Shown: piece by piece, positions 9,836 to 18,909 of the stretch
Layout of the letters: each line of letters opens with the position of its first letter
Position numbering within the stretch: position 1 is the stretch's first letter
Source of the DNA: Mycolicibacterium alvei
GTDB lineage: Bacteria; Actinomycetota; Actinomycetes; Mycobacteriales; Mycobacteriaceae
DNA: 64,000 nt
Direction: 5' to 3'
NCBI RefSeq assembly: GCF_010727325.1
Contig: NZ_AP022565.1
Location: forward strand, 2,852,001 to 2,916,000
Notes under the pieces: model-generated
The model's database searches: none
What the model saw: the letters and a program-made list of their open reading frames with translations, nothing else
What the model was told of the DNA's origin: nothing
Translations under genes and position numbers: made by a program

Positions 9836-10986
9836 GCGTATGCCTTCGCCGTGTAGCTCGGCCGCTGACGTGGGTCGCCGGGGAGTACGCCGACTGAGCC
9901 GTCGCGCACGACAGAGCCCGGATTACTGAAGTGCGGAATAACCCACCGTCCGAAAGCCTCGATGGTCGACATGATTTCGTCATGCGTACCGTAGTCGATC
10001 CGTAGTACGACCTCGTCTGCACCAAGTTCTGCCATCCGGTGAATCTGATTGATGCAGTGATCGGGATCGCCGACGAGGACGGTCGGACCGCAGTTCCGCA
10101 GATACTCAGGATCATCGATCTTATCGCGCAGCTCGCGAATGTGATCGAAGTGCGCATATCCGGCCGACGACCGTTCGGCAAGCTGCACATAGATGTCATT
10201 GATGATGGCGCGAGCCGTCGTGGTCATGTCGCCCAATGCGGCTTCCAGAGCCAAATCGTTGGTCTTGGCACATCGGACGGTGCCGACGAACGCTGCGGCG
10301 GACTTCACCGGACGGCGCACAACCGGTGCGAGATCGCTTTCCGGGACATCGTTGTAGGCCGCCAGATACTCGGCGAGAGCCGGCCACCCCGTGTACATGT
10401 CGCTGGTGATCATGCCCAGGCCACGGCGACGCGCATCACGAGCGGATTCTGCAGATTGCACGATCTTGAAGAACGGAGGGTGTGGCTCCTGAACGCATTT
10501 CGGGGTCAGCCGACGCTCGGGGATCTTGCCCCAGTGCTTTCCGTCGTGGCTGAACGTGTCATCGCTGAGCCCGCGAATGATGAGATCGAGCGCTTCTTCG
10601 GCGCGCTCCTTGGTCTCGTCCAAGGACACTCCGAAGGCGTCCAGCTGTAGCAGCGTGTTTCCTCGCGCAACACCGACCTCGACTCGCCCGTTGGACAGGA
10701 TGTCGGTAGCGGCAGTCTGCTCCGCGATGAGGATCGGATGGATGGCTGAGATCAAGCGGCTCATGTACCGCAGCTTGATGCGGTTGGTCTTCACCGCGAC
10801 CGCGGAGACCAGGCACTCGGGCACTGGAGTAACCGCCATGTCGCTGAAGAAATGGTGCTCCGACATTCCCCAGGCATGAAAGCCCATCTCTTCTGCGAAC
10901 ACCGCTTCCTCGATGGTGTCCATGAAGCGCCGGTGATGGGTTTCGCCTCGCAGGACGCCGTTCTCTTGGAAGAGCACAAATCGCAT
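9832..10986 (-). CDS. Luciferase-like (LLM class) flavin-dependent monooxygenase
   Basis: Encodes 384 residues starting at an ATG at 10986 with GGAGAC five bases upstream. The bacterial luciferase family is shown by the N-terminal ...EEAVFAEEMGFHAWGMSEHHF, the SRLISAIHPILIAEQTAATD strand/helix and the NGRVEVGVARGN motif. It would use reduced flavin (FMN or F420) to oxygenate or oxidise an organic substrate. It is the first gene of the four-gene leftward operon, with a 14-base palindrome 81-94 bases upstream. No flavin reductase is encoded nearby. Whether it acts on an aromatic precursor of phenylacetate is inference from context. Confidence 0.88.
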   Translation of the reverse strand: MRFVLFQENGVLRGETHHRRFMDTIEEAVFAEEMGFHAWGMSEHHFFSDMAVTPVPECLVSAVAVKTNRIKLRYMSRLISAIHPILIAEQTAATDILSNGRVEVGVARGNTLLQLDAFGVSLDETKERAEEALDLIIRGLSDDTFSHDGKHWGKIPERRLTPKCVQEPHPPFFKIVQSAESARDARRRGLGMITSDMYTGWPALAEYLAAYNDVPESDLAPVVRRPVKSAAAFVGTVRCAKTNDLALEAALGDMTTTARAIINDIYVQLAERSSAGYAHFDHIRELRDKIDDPEYLRNCGPTVLVGDPDHCINQIHRMAELGADEVVLRIDYGTHDEIMSTIEAFGRWVIPHFSNPGSVVRDGSVGVLPGDPRQRPSYTAKAYA

Positions 10987-11066
10987 TACTTGTCTCCATC
11001 GTCGTGGGTTGTCTTGTTGGAGACACGATTCTGTCGTGCACGCTCCTTCCTCGGCACCAGTACTTC

Positions 11067-11080
11067 TACCTACGTAGGTA
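11067..11080. promoter_or_regulatory. Perfect 14-base palindrome, candidate operator
   Basis: The 14 bases TACCTACGTAGGTA read the same on both strands. They lie in the 165-base gap between the end of paaK (11152) and the start of the luciferase-like gene (10986), so they are well placed to control the leftward monooxygenase-SnoaL-amidase-aldehyde dehydrogenase operon. I saw no second copy in the window and no cognate regulator gene next to it. The site differs from the operator-like sequence found at the paa promoters. Confidence 0.55.
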
Positions 11081-11151
11081 CCGATCTTCGGTTCGCACTT
11101 TTCGCCATCAGCAACAGCACCCGCCTATGGCGCGGACGATCGGTGACCGGC

Positions 11152-12486
11152 TCAGTCCCGCGAGCGGTTGTCGAAAAGCCGTTTCGCCTTGCCTTCAGAC
11201 CGGTTTATCGCATTCGGTTCGACGATCTCCACCGCTACCCGCACCCCGATGCCATCTTTGATCCGCTTGGCCAGGGTTCCGGCGGCGCTTGCGCGCTGGT
11301 CGGGTGTCGCACCAGGGCGGTTCTCCACCCGCACGGTAAGGGTGTCGAGCCGTCCCACGCGGTCGAGCACGCAGTGAAAATGTGGTGCCAGCACGTCGAT
11401 TCCGAGTATCAGTTCCTCGATCTGGGTGGGGAAAAGGTTCACCCCACGGAGGATGATCATGTCGTCGCAGCGGCCGGTTACCTTGCGCATACGCCGCATG
11501 CTGCGGGCTGTGCCGGGAAGCAACGCGGTGAGGTCGCGGGTTCGGTAGCGAATGATGGGCAGCGCCTGCTTGGTCAACGAGGTGAACACCAGCTCACCTT
11601 CGGATCCGTCCGGCAGAACCCGTCCGGTCTCCGGATCGATGATCTCGGGAAAGAAGTGATCTTCCCAGATATGTAATCCGTCTTTGGTTTCCACACACTC
11701 TTGAGCCACACCGGGCCCGATCACTTCGGACAGCCCGTAGATGTCGACAGCGTTGATACCGATTTTTTGTTCGAGTTCGGTACGCATCTGCTCGGTCCAA
11801 GGCTCGGCGCCGAAGACTCCGGTGCGCAGCGAGGTGCCGCGCGGATCCATGCCGGCGCTCTCCATCGCGTCGAGCAGGGTGAGCATGTATGACGGCGTGA
11901 CCATGATGGCGTCTGGCTGAAAGTCCGTGATGAGTTGCAGCTGACGTTCTGTCATGCCGCCCGAGATCGGAATGACGGTGCACCCAAGACGCTCTGCGCC
12001 GTAGTGGGCTCCCAATCCGCCGGTGAACAGGCCGTAGCCATAGGCGATGTGAACCTTGTCGGTTGATCGCACGCCGGCCGCACGCAGGCAACGGGCCACG
12101 AGGTTCGCCCAGGTTTCGATATCTGCGGCGGTGTAACCGACCACGGTCGGACGCCCGGTGGTTCCTGAGGATGCGTGTACCCGCGCCACCTGCGATTGCG
12201 GAACGGCGAACATGCCGAATGGGTAGTTGTTCCTGAGGTCGGCCTTGGTGGTGAATGGGAACAGGGCCAGATCACCGAGGTCTTTGACCTCGCTGGGATG
12301 AACTCCAGCTTGGTCGAACGCTTTTCGATAGTGAGTGACGTTGTCGTAGGCGTGTTGCAGCGACCACTTCAGCCGGATCAATTGCAGTGCGGATATCTCG
12401 TCACGCGATGCAGTCTCGATAGGCTCCAGCTCATCAGGTGAACGCGTCACGCTGCAGCCTGCCGGACGGTCGACGATCTCGGTCAT
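11152..12486 (-). CDS. paaK: Phenylacetate-CoA ligase
   Basis: Encodes 444 residues from an ATG at 12486 (GGAG six bases upstream). Converts phenylacetate, ATP and CoA to phenylacetyl-CoA, the entry step of the aerobic pathway. The adenylate-forming motif ASSGTTGRPTVVGYT is present near residue 105, with YGLSEVIGPGV further on and the C-terminal VTGRCDDMIILRGVNLFPTQIE typical of PaaK. It is the last gene of the leftward paaABCDE unit, 27 bases after paaE. Confidence 0.95.
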   Translation of the reverse strand: MTEIVDRPAGCSVTRSPDELEPIETASRDEISALQLIRLKWSLQHAYDNVTHYRKAFDQAGVHPSEVKDLGDLALFPFTTKADLRNNYPFGMFAVPQSQVARVHASSGTTGRPTVVGYTAADIETWANLVARCLRAAGVRSTDKVHIAYGYGLFTGGLGAHYGAERLGCTVIPISGGMTERQLQLITDFQPDAIMVTPSYMLTLLDAMESAGMDPRGTSLRTGVFGAEPWTEQMRTELEQKIGINAVDIYGLSEVIGPGVAQECVETKDGLHIWEDHFFPEIIDPETGRVLPDGSEGELVFTSLTKQALPIIRYRTRDLTALLPGTARSMRRMRKVTGRCDDMIILRGVNLFPTQIEELILGIDVLAPHFHCVLDRVGRLDTLTVRVENRPGATPDQRASAAGTLAKRIKDGIGVRVAVEIVEPNAINRSEGKAKRLFDNRSRD

Positions 12487-12513
12487 GGCGTACTCCGGTG
12501 TGGTGGTGGATTT

Positions 12514-13617
12514 TTAGGCGTCGAAGTCGACAGTCAAAGAGTCGGTGGTCGGATAGGACTGGCAGGTCAGCACGAATCCGGCTTCGATTTCGGCCGGCTC
12601 GAGGGCGTAGTTACGGCGCATGTCGACGGAACCGGCGGTCACCTTGGCACGGCAGGTACCGCATACGCCGCCCTTGCACGCGAATGGCAGGTCGTCCCGG
12701 GATCGCTGGGCCGAATCGAGAATCGAAGCGCCGCGGGGAAGGCTGAGGGTGCTCTTCGTACCGTCCAACACAATGGTGACATCACTGACCGGGCCCGTTG
12801 TCGTTGCTTCAGCGTGCCGTACCGGAGCCGGTGCGGCTTCTTCGACGAAGAACAGCTCCTGGTGGACGCGGTCAGCCTGCACCCCCAGGTCGTGCAGCGC
12901 CTGCTGGGCGTCGGTGACCATACCGAAAGGGCCGCACAGCCAGACGTGGTCGATGGCGGGTATCGGCACCAGGTTCTGCAACAACCCGCGAATGCGGTTG
13001 CGGTCGAGTCGGCCGCTGAAGAGGTCAGCCGCGCGCGGCTCGCGTGAAAGCACGTGGATCAGTTGCAATCTGGCGCCGTAGGAGTCCTTGAGGTCGGCAA
13101 GTTCGTCGGCGAACATCACGGTGTTGGCTCGCCGATTGCCGTAGAGAAGCGTGACCCGGGACTGCGGATGCGCCAGCACCGATGCGGCGATCGACAGCAC
13201 CGGTGTGATACCCGATCCGGCGGCGATCAGCACGTGGTGTGCCGCTGTATCGGTGTCTGCGGTGAAGCTTCCTGACGGCGGTTGCAGATCAATCTCGTCC
13301 CCCGGCGACAGCTCGTGTACCAGCCAACCCGAGAACGCTCCACCCGGTACTTCGCGGACCCCGATGCGGGGTCTGGTCCCTACCGGCGAGCAGAGGGAAT
13401 ACGTTCGGCGCTGTTCGACTCCGTCGATACTGCGCCGCACGGTTACGGATTGGCCAGGCATGAAGGTGAATTCGTCGGCGTAGTCGTCAGGCACGGTGAA
13501 CGCGATGGCGGCTGCGTCGTCGCACAGCTTCTGCACTTCGGCGACCCGCACCGTGCGAAACGGCCGGTTGCGCCTGCCACGCCCCGCGGTGGACGCGGAC
13601 AGTTCGGCGGTGGTCAT
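12514..13617 (-). CDS. paaE: Phenylacetyl-CoA epoxidase, reductase subunit PaaE
   Basis: Encodes 367 residues. The N-terminal two-thirds is a ferredoxin-NADP reductase-like FAD/NAD(P)H module (RRTYSLCSPVG for FAD, LIAAGSGITPVLSIA for nucleotide); the C-terminus is a plant-type 2Fe-2S domain with CKGGVCGTCRAKV and a later Cys in LTCQSYP. It delivers electrons from NADPH to the PaaA diiron site. I placed the start at the ATG at 13617, one base after the paaD stop; the frame is open to 13653 but that would lie inside paaD. Confidence 0.95.
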   Translation of the reverse strand: MTTAELSASTAGRGRRNRPFRTVRVAEVQKLCDDAAAIAFTVPDDYADEFTFMPGQSVTVRRSIDGVEQRRTYSLCSPVGTRPRIGVREVPGGAFSGWLVHELSPGDEIDLQPPSGSFTADTDTAAHHVLIAAGSGITPVLSIAASVLAHPQSRVTLLYGNRRANTVMFADELADLKDSYGARLQLIHVLSREPRAADLFSGRLDRNRIRGLLQNLVPIPAIDHVWLCGPFGMVTDAQQALHDLGVQADRVHQELFFVEEAAPAPVRHAEATTTGPVSDVTIVLDGTKSTLSLPRGASILDSAQRSRDDLPFACKGGVCGTCRAKVTAGSVDMRRNYALEPAEIEAGFVLTCQSYPTTDSLTVDFDA

Positions 13618-13618
13618 G

Positions 13619-14143
13619 TCAGAGTTCCTTGATTCGGTCGAACGGTTCGCCACAGCATCTGCATCGGTGTAGCGACTTGCAGGCGGTTGAACCGAATTCG
13701 GACGTTTCCTCGGTGTCGAACGAGTCGCACTGCGGACACTGCACCATCGGGCGATGGCGAACCAGCGTCAGCGGGATGGGTCCCGAAGACTGGGCGCGCA
13801 CCACATGCGCGGGGGCGATACCGTGCTGCTTGAGTTTTCGCCGGCCATCGTCGGTGATCCAGTCCGAACTCCACGCCGGTGCCAGCGATGTGCGCACCTC
13901 CACCCGGTCGTAACCGGCGGCGGCAAGCGCACGTTCGAGATCGGCCCGCATGGTGGCCATCGCCGGGCAACCCGAGTAGGTCGGCGTGATCGTGACGATG
14001 ATGGTGCCATCGAGGTCTTGGCGAACGTCGCGCAGCACACCGAGGTCGACCAGGGTCAGCATCGGCATCTCGGGATCGGTTACGGTGCAGGAGATGTCAC
14101 GGGCGCGGGTCAACGAGTCCGGTGCGCAGGTGTCCGTCGTCAT
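13619..14143 (-). CDS. paaD: Phenylacetate degradation protein PaaD
   Basis: Encodes 174 residues from the ATG at 14143, which overlaps the paaC stop (TGATG); two in-frame GTG codons just upstream are less likely. N-terminal MIP18/DUF59-like domain (DPEMPMLTLVDLGVLRDV, then TPTYSGCPAMATMRADLE) and a C-terminal zinc-ribbon-like tail with four paired cysteines (CPQCDSF and CRCCGEPF). PaaD is needed for the function of the epoxidase complex, probably through Fe-S or metal centre assembly. Confidence 0.94.
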   Translation of the reverse strand: MTTDTCAPDSLTRARDISCTVTDPEMPMLTLVDLGVLRDVRQDLDGTIIVTITPTYSGCPAMATMRADLERALAAAGYDRVEVRTSLAPAWSSDWITDDGRRKLKQHGIAPAHVVRAQSSGPIPLTLVRHRPMVQCPQCDSFDTEETSEFGSTACKSLHRCRCCGEPFDRIKEL

Positions 14144-15060
14144 CACCACGCCCCGGTGGGATGCGCGCGGGCAACGGACTGCATCTCGGCCAATAGGTAG
14201 CTCAACGCTTCGGTGTGGATTCCCTCACGCCCGGATCTACCGGCCACCAACGCGGCCGCCCGCACCGTCGGCCAAGGCAACTCGGATGCCCGCAGAACTT
14301 GCTCGACAACGGTGTCGAACTCACCTCGAAGGGTCGACGAGTCCACCGCGGCGCCGGCAGCGTGAAGTCGCTGCTCCACAGGATTCGGCGTGAACAGCTC
14401 GTCCACGTAGGGCCACACCGACGTGATCGCCCGCTCGATTCGGCACCGCGATTCAGCTGTGCCGCCGGCCAGCGTGATGAACCATCGGGCAGCGTAATCA
14501 CGATGGTAGGTCAGTTCTTTGACACCTTTGGCGGCTACGGCGGCCAGCACGGGATCGCGGGACTCGCGAACCCGATCCAGTACGGCCAATCGATAGCAGG
14601 AGAACATCAGCAGGCGCGCGATGCTCTCGGCGAAGTCGCCGTTGTCCAATTCGGCCAGTCGCACGCACCGAAAGAACGGCTCGTCTCTGAAGAAGGCCAG
14701 CGCGTCCTCGGCGGGCACAGGTGAGCCTTCGGGCAGGGTGGGGACGATGGTCGGATCGGCCGCCGCGGCGCGGGCCAGCAGCAACCTCGCTTGGCCCAGC
14801 AGGTCGAGCCCGATATTGGCCAGTGCGACCTCTTCCTCGAGTTCGGGTGCCCGAGTGCACCACTGCGCCAGTCGTTGCGCGCTGATCAGGGCGTCATCGG
14901 CGAGCATCAGGCAGTAGGCCGCCAGATCGGCGCCGTCGATGCCGTCAGCCAGAGTGGTGTCGACGCCGGCCAGCGGATCGTCGAAGCTGGTGCCGAAGGC
15001 CCATTGGTCATGCGCATCGGAGTCGACCAGGCTGCTGTAGGCAGAGTCGTGGTCAATCAT
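14143..15060 (-). CDS. paaC: Phenylacetyl-CoA epoxidase, structural subunit PaaC
   Basis: Encodes 305 residues from the ATG at 15060, 19 bases after paaB. It is a ferritin-like helical protein related to PaaA that forms the AC heterodimer scaffold of the multicomponent monooxygenase. Typical segments are LADDALISAQRLAQWCTRAPELEEEVALANIGLDLLGQARLL and KGVKELTYHRDYAARWFITLAGGT, here given only as landmarks near residues 50 and 175. The frame is open upstream to 15426, but that region is paaB in another frame. Confidence 0.94.
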   Translation of the reverse strand: MIDHDSAYSSLVDSDAHDQWAFGTSFDDPLAGVDTTLADGIDGADLAAYCLMLADDALISAQRLAQWCTRAPELEEEVALANIGLDLLGQARLLLARAAAADPTIVPTLPEGSPVPAEDALAFFRDEPFFRCVRLAELDNGDFAESIARLLMFSCYRLAVLDRVRESRDPVLAAVAAKGVKELTYHRDYAARWFITLAGGTAESRCRIERAITSVWPYVDELFTPNPVEQRLHAAGAAVDSSTLRGEFDTVVEQVLRASELPWPTVRAAALVAGRSGREGIHTEALSYLLAEMQSVARAHPTGAW

Positions 15061-15079
15061 GGTGATCGGCCCTCCTATC

Positions 15080-15430
15080 TCACATGTGGGGGACGTTGTC
15101 GGGGATGTCGTAGAACGTCGGGTGGCGGTAGACCTTGTCGCCGCTGGGCGCGAAGAACGGATCCTTCTCGGCCGGACTGGATGCCACGATGTCGACCGAG
15201 CGCACCACCCATAGGCTGACGCCTTCATTGCGTCGGGTGTACAGATCGCGGGCATGCCGCAACGCCATCGCGTCGTCTGCGGCGTGCAGCGACCCGACAT
15301 GAACGTGGTTGAGGCCGCGCTTGCCGCGGACGAATACCTCATACAAAGGCCATTCCGGGGCGATTTGAGCGCCATCCGACGCAGACGCGGTGCCGTCCGG
15401 ACCGTCACCGGGGTCGGAATCGACATTCAT
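15080..15430 (-). CDS. paaB: Phenylacetyl-CoA epoxidase subunit PaaB
   Basis: Encodes 116 residues. After a ~30-residue acidic/glycine-rich N-terminus comes the compact PaaB domain: WPLYEVFVRGKRGLNHVHVG, SLHAADDAMALRHARDLYTR and the terminal YRHPTFYDIPD. PaaB bridges PaaAC dimers in the epoxidase. The start (ATG 15430) overlaps the paaA stop as TGATG. Confidence 0.95.
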   Translation of the reverse strand: MNVDSDPGDGPDGTASASDGAQIAPEWPLYEVFVRGKRGLNHVHVGSLHAADDAMALRHARDLYTRRNEGVSLWVVRSVDIVASSPAEKDPFFAPSGDKVYRHPTFYDIPDNVPHM

Positions 15431-16398
15431 CACTTTGATCCACCTTCTGATTCGCGGTGTTTGTCGGCGAATGCGGTTGCTGCGTCGCGGACCCACTCAC
15501 CGTTGTCGTGGGCCTGCTTCCGGTTTGTGATGCGCTCGGCGTTACCCGGCCCAAATCCGTTGACGACATTCATGAACTCGTCCCAGTCGGGTGTGCCGAA
15601 GTCATGCGCCCCGCGCTCCTCGTTCCAGCGCAGCTGTGAATCCGGCAGTGTCACACCGAGTATCTGCGCCTGCGGCACGCTCATGTCGACGAAGCGTTGT
15701 CGCAGTTCGTCGTTGGTGTGCCGTTTGATGCCCCACGCCATGGACTGTTCGGTGTTGGGCGAGTCGGCGTCGGGCGGTCCGAACATCATCAGCGCGGGCC
15801 ACCACCACCGATCGACGGCACCTTGGACCATGGCGCGTTGGGCGCCGGTTCCCGACATCATGGTCATCAGCAGTTCGTAGCCTTGCCGCTGGTGAAACGA
15901 CTCTTCCTTACACACCCGGATCATGGCGCGGGCGTAGGGACCGTAGGAACTGCGGCACAGTGGAACCTGATTGCAGATCGCCGCACCGTCGACCAGCCAC
16001 CCGATCACCCCGACGTCAGCGAAGGTCAGCGTGGGGTAGTTGAAGATCGACGAGTATTTCTGCTTGCCCTCGATCAGCTTGGCGGTGAGATCCGCGCGGT
16101 CGGCGCCGAGGGTCTCTGCCGCCGAGTACAGGTAGAGCCCATGACCTGCTTCGTCTTGCACCTTGGCCATGAGGATGGCCTTGCGGCGCAGGGAGGGCGC
16201 GCGGGTCAACCAGTTGCCTTCGGGCTGCATGCCGATGATCTCCGAATGCGCGTGTTGGGCGATCTGGCGGATCAACATCTTGCGGTAGCCATCGGGCATC
16301 CAGTCTCGCGGTTCGACACGCAGACCGTCGGCGACGATAGCGTCGAACTCATCAGCCAGAGCAGTACCAACGTGCGTTGATGCGTCGCCGAGAGTCAT
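15430..16398 (-). CDS. paaA: Phenylacetyl-CoA epoxidase, catalytic diiron subunit PaaA
   Basis: Encodes 322 residues. PaaA holds the diiron centre that epoxidises the aromatic ring of phenylacetyl-CoA. Ligand helices are visible at [29 protein letters not shown] and [15 protein letters not shown]. Translation starts at the ATG at 16398 with AGGAGG at 16402-16408, the best ribosome site in the cluster. The promoter region carries an operator-like inverted repeat (16411-16434), so expression of paaABCDE-paaK should be under the local TetR-type regulator. Confidence 0.97.
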   Translation of the reverse strand: MTLGDASTHVGTALADEFDAIVADGLRVEPRDWMPDGYRKMLIRQIAQHAHSEIIGMQPEGNWLTRAPSLRRKAILMAKVQDEAGHGLYLYSAAETLGADRADLTAKLIEGKQKYSSIFNYPTLTFADVGVIGWLVDGAAICNQVPLCRSSYGPYARAMIRVCKEESFHQRQGYELLMTMMSGTGAQRAMVQGAVDRWWWPALMMFGPPDADSPNTEQSMAWGIKRHTNDELRQRFVDMSVPQAQILGVTLPDSQLRWNEERGAHDFGTPDWDEFMNVVNGFGPGNAERITNRKQAHDNGEWVRDAATAFADKHRESEGGSK

Positions 16399-16410
16399 CG
16401 ATTCCTCCTA

Positions 16411-16434
16411 ATTACCGACCGAATGATCGGTTAT
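16411..16434. promoter_or_regulatory. PaaR-type operator upstream of paaA
   Basis: Inverted repeat with arms ACCGA (16414-16418) and TCGGT (16427-16431) flanking CCGAATGA. On the minus strand it reads TAACCGATCATTCGGTCGGT, which matches the site at 20156-20178 in all but one of those 20 bases. It begins three bases upstream of the Shine-Dalgarno of paaA, so it would block transcription of the catalytic operon when occupied. Confidence 0.8.
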
Positions 16435-16478
16435 TGCAGTGTGCCGGATCGCAGATTCGAGCACAAGTGGCATTGGGG

Positions 16479-17279
16479 TTAGCGCCCGGTGAAAACGGGC
16501 TTGGTCTTGGCCAGGAATGCCTCCACGGCGGTGCTGTGGTCGCGCGAGTCCCCGAGTCGCTGCTGGGCCACGGCCTCCCGTTCCAGGATGTCCGACAGCG
16601 GTGCGACAGCGTTGTCTCTGATCAGCGTCTTGACCGAGGAAAATGCGGCGGTGGGCCCCTCCGCAAGGCGGCCGGCCAGGCCGGTTGCGACATCGAGCAG
16701 GGAGCCGTCGTCGACCACCTGGTGCACCAGTCCCCACGCCTGGGCGGTGGCGGCGTCGATGCTGTCGCCGAGCAGGAACATCGCCGTCGCCCGACTGGCC
16801 CCGATGAGCCTGGGCAGCGATGCCGACAACGCGGAATCGGCGGCCAGCCCGATACCGGTGAACGCAGTTCCGAACTTCGCGCGGGAACCGGCGATTCGGA
16901 TGTCGGCGCCCAGCGCCAATCCCAGACCGGCGCCGACACACGCGCCGTTGACCGCAACGACAACCGGAACCTTGATCGCCTCCAAGGCCTGCATGACCGG
17001 GTTGTAGTGTTCGCGCACGGTGTCCATCGCATGGGACGGATCGGCCCGCAGCGCCTCGACGTGTTCGGCGAGGTCCTGGCCGACGCAGAAGTTCTTCCCG
17101 GCGGCGGTGATGATCACGGCCCGTACCGAGGAGTCTCTATCTGCCGCCGACAATGCTTGCAGCAGTTCATTTTTCATCACACGGTTGAGCGCATTCGACG
17201 CTGCTGGACGATTGAACGCAATTGTGGCGACGCCGGCGTCCACCGAGTAGGCGACGGCGGTCGTATCAATTCCAGTCAT
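16479..17279 (-). CDS. paaG: Enoyl-CoA hydratase/isomerase, probable ring-1,2-epoxyphenylacetyl-CoA isomerase
   Basis: Encodes 266 residues of the crotonase family, start ATG 17279 with AGGAG upstream. Oxyanion-hole segments are GKNFCVGQDLAEH and NGACVGAGLGLALGADIRIA; the catalytic region FGTAFTGIGLAADSALSASLPRLIG lacks the paired Glu of standard hydratases and has the acidic residue in LAADS, as in PaaG isomerases. PaaG turns the ring epoxide into the seven-membered oxepin-CoA. It is the last gene of the paaJ-F-H-G unit. Assignment to PaaG rather than PaaB-type hydratase rests on this motif and on the separate paaF nearby. Confidence 0.85.
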   Translation of the reverse strand: MTGIDTTAVAYSVDAGVATIAFNRPAASNALNRVMKNELLQALSAADRDSSVRAVIITAAGKNFCVGQDLAEHVEALRADPSHAMDTVREHYNPVMQALEAIKVPVVVAVNGACVGAGLGLALGADIRIAGSRAKFGTAFTGIGLAADSALSASLPRLIGASRATAMFLLGDSIDAATAQAWGLVHQVVDDGSLLDVATGLAGRLAEGPTAAFSSVKTLIRDNAVAPLSDILEREAVAQQRLGDSRDHSTAVEAFLAKTKPVFTGR

Positions 17280-17302
17280 GATTTCTCCTCTGGGAAGTGT
17301 GT

Positions 17303-18172
17303 TCAGCGGGGCCAGTGGTAGAAGCCCTGCCCGGTCTTGCGGCCGAGGTCGCCGTTGGCGACCTTGTCACGCAACAACTGCGGCGGCTGGAAGCGGGCGC
17401 CGAGGGTGGCGTACAGATGCTCGGCGATCGCCAACCGCACGTCCAGCCCGACAAGATCGGTGGAACGCAATGGGCCCATTGGATGGCGGTAACCCAACTC
17501 CATCGCCCGGTCTATCGATTCGGCGTCGGCGACGCCTTCCTCGAGCATGCGGATCGCTTCCAGTCCCAGCAGGACTCCAAGCCGACTGGTGGCGAATCCG
17601 GACGAATCACACACCACCACCTCGGATTTGCCCAGAGTTCGGACCCATCCCAGCGCGGTCTGCACGATCTCGTCTGACGTCTCGGGTGCACGCACGATCT
17701 CGACCAGCGCTGACGCCGGCACCGGATTGAAGAAGTGCATGCCCACCACACGCTGCGGATGCTCCAGTGCCGCAGCCAAATCGGTGATGGAGAGCGAACT
17801 GGTGTTGGATGCCAGCACCGCGGTGGGCAGGACGACCTTCTCCACGGCGGTGAGCACGTCAACCTTGGCACTGAAGATTTCAGGTACCGCCTCGACGACC
17901 AGCTCGGAATCGGCGGGCAGTTCGGTGATCGAACAGACGGTGCCCAGGCGCGACAGGACGTGTTCAGCCGTATCGACCAGGCCGTCCTTTTCAGCCGCGC
18001 GGTGTATGCCGGCGCTCACCCGCTGGAGTGCGGCATCGGCGGCCGCGCGATCAGCTTCGACGATCGTGACCGTCGCGCCTGCGGTCGCGAACACCTGCGC
18101 GATACCGGCGCCCATGCGGCCGCCACCGATCACGGAGACAATCGCGGGGAGTTTCCGGGGGTAGGTGGTCAT
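17303..18172 (-). CDS. paaH: 3-hydroxyadipyl-CoA dehydrogenase
   Basis: Encodes 289 residues of the 3-hydroxyacyl-CoA dehydrogenase family: NAD-binding VIGGGRMGAGIAQ (residues 14-26), NTSSLSITDLA, catalytic His in VVGMHFFNPVP, and the C-terminal domain GFATSRLGVLLGLEAIRMLE and GRKTGQGFYHW. Catalyses oxidation of 3-hydroxyadipyl-CoA to 3-oxoadipyl-CoA in the lower phenylacetate pathway. Start ATG overlaps the paaF stop by four bases (ATGA). Confidence 0.92.
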   Translation of the reverse strand: MTTYPRKLPAIVSVIGGGRMGAGIAQVFATAGATVTIVEADRAAADAALQRVSAGIHRAAEKDGLVDTAEHVLSRLGTVCSITELPADSELVVEAVPEIFSAKVDVLTAVEKVVLPTAVLASNTSSLSITDLAAALEHPQRVVGMHFFNPVPASALVEIVRAPETSDEIVQTALGWVRTLGKSEVVVCDSSGFATSRLGVLLGLEAIRMLEEGVADAESIDRAMELGYRHPMGPLRSTDLVGLDVRLAIAEHLYATLGARFQPPQLLRDKVANGDLGRKTGQGFYHWPR

Positions 18173-18909
18173 GTGGTTTTCCTCTCCAGGAATCGCGTCA
18201 TGCGGTCGGACTTGTCGGTGCTCTCGAACAGCACCGCTTGGGCGATGTCGTCGATCAGCGGGTGCGCCGACTCGGCGTCGAGAACAGCCTTGGACAGTCG
18301 CAGGGCCAACGGCGCCTGCCTGGTGATGCGGTCGGCCAATGCAGAGGCGGTGGACAGCGCCTCGCCATCGGCCACGACGTCAGCGACCAGGCCGCACCGC
18401 AGTGCGGCCGCAGAGTCGAGAATGCGCCCGCCCAGAATCACCTGCTTGGCCACCGATTTGCCGACAAGATCGGTCAGCCGATAACTCGCGCCCGCGGCAG
18501 CCATAATGCCAAGTCCCGGTTCGGGATTCCCGAAGCGTGCGCAGGCGCCGGCGACACGGAGATCGCAGGCGTAGGCCAGTTCGGCACCGCCGCCGAGCGC
18601 ATTGCCCTCCACTGCGGCGATCGTCGGCAACGGTAATGCAGCGATCCGATCGAACACCGTGCGGTTGATCCCCGCCAGCGCTTCGTCGCGTCCCCGGCCG
18701 CGCAGTTCGGCGATGTCTGCACCGGCCGCGAAGTCCGTGCCGGCGCCGGTGAGGACAAGGATCCGGGGTTCGACTTCGATCAGGGCGCAGACAGCGTGGA
18801 GGTCGGCCACCATCGCGGCGTTGATCGCATTGCGCTGCGCGGGACGATGCAACTCGACGACCACCCGGTCGTCGCCGGTTGTGACGCGCAGGGTTTGATA
18901 TTCGGTCAC
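18169..18909 (-). CDS. paaF: Enoyl-CoA hydratase, probable 2,3-dehydroadipyl-CoA hydratase
   Basis: Encodes 246 residues from a GTG at 18909, which overlaps the thiolase stop (GTGA). Crotonase-family landmarks: [18 protein letters not shown] and [20 protein letters not shown] form the oxyanion hole; [20 protein letters not shown] covers the catalytic helix. In the pathway it would hydrate 2,3-dehydroadipyl-CoA before PaaH. The upstream extension of the frame to 19032 lies within the thiolase gene and is not used. Confidence 0.88.
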   Translation of the reverse strand: MTEYQTLRVTTGDDRVVVELHRPAQRNAINAAMVADLHAVCALIEVEPRILVLTGAGTDFAAGADIAELRGRGRDEALAGINRTVFDRIAALPLPTIAAVEGNALGGGAELAYACDLRVAGACARFGNPEPGLGIMAAAGASYRLTDLVGKSVAKQVILGGRILDSAAALRCGLVADVVADGEALSTASALADRITRQAPLALRLSKAVLDAESAHPLIDDIAQAVLFESTDKSDRMTRFLERKTT

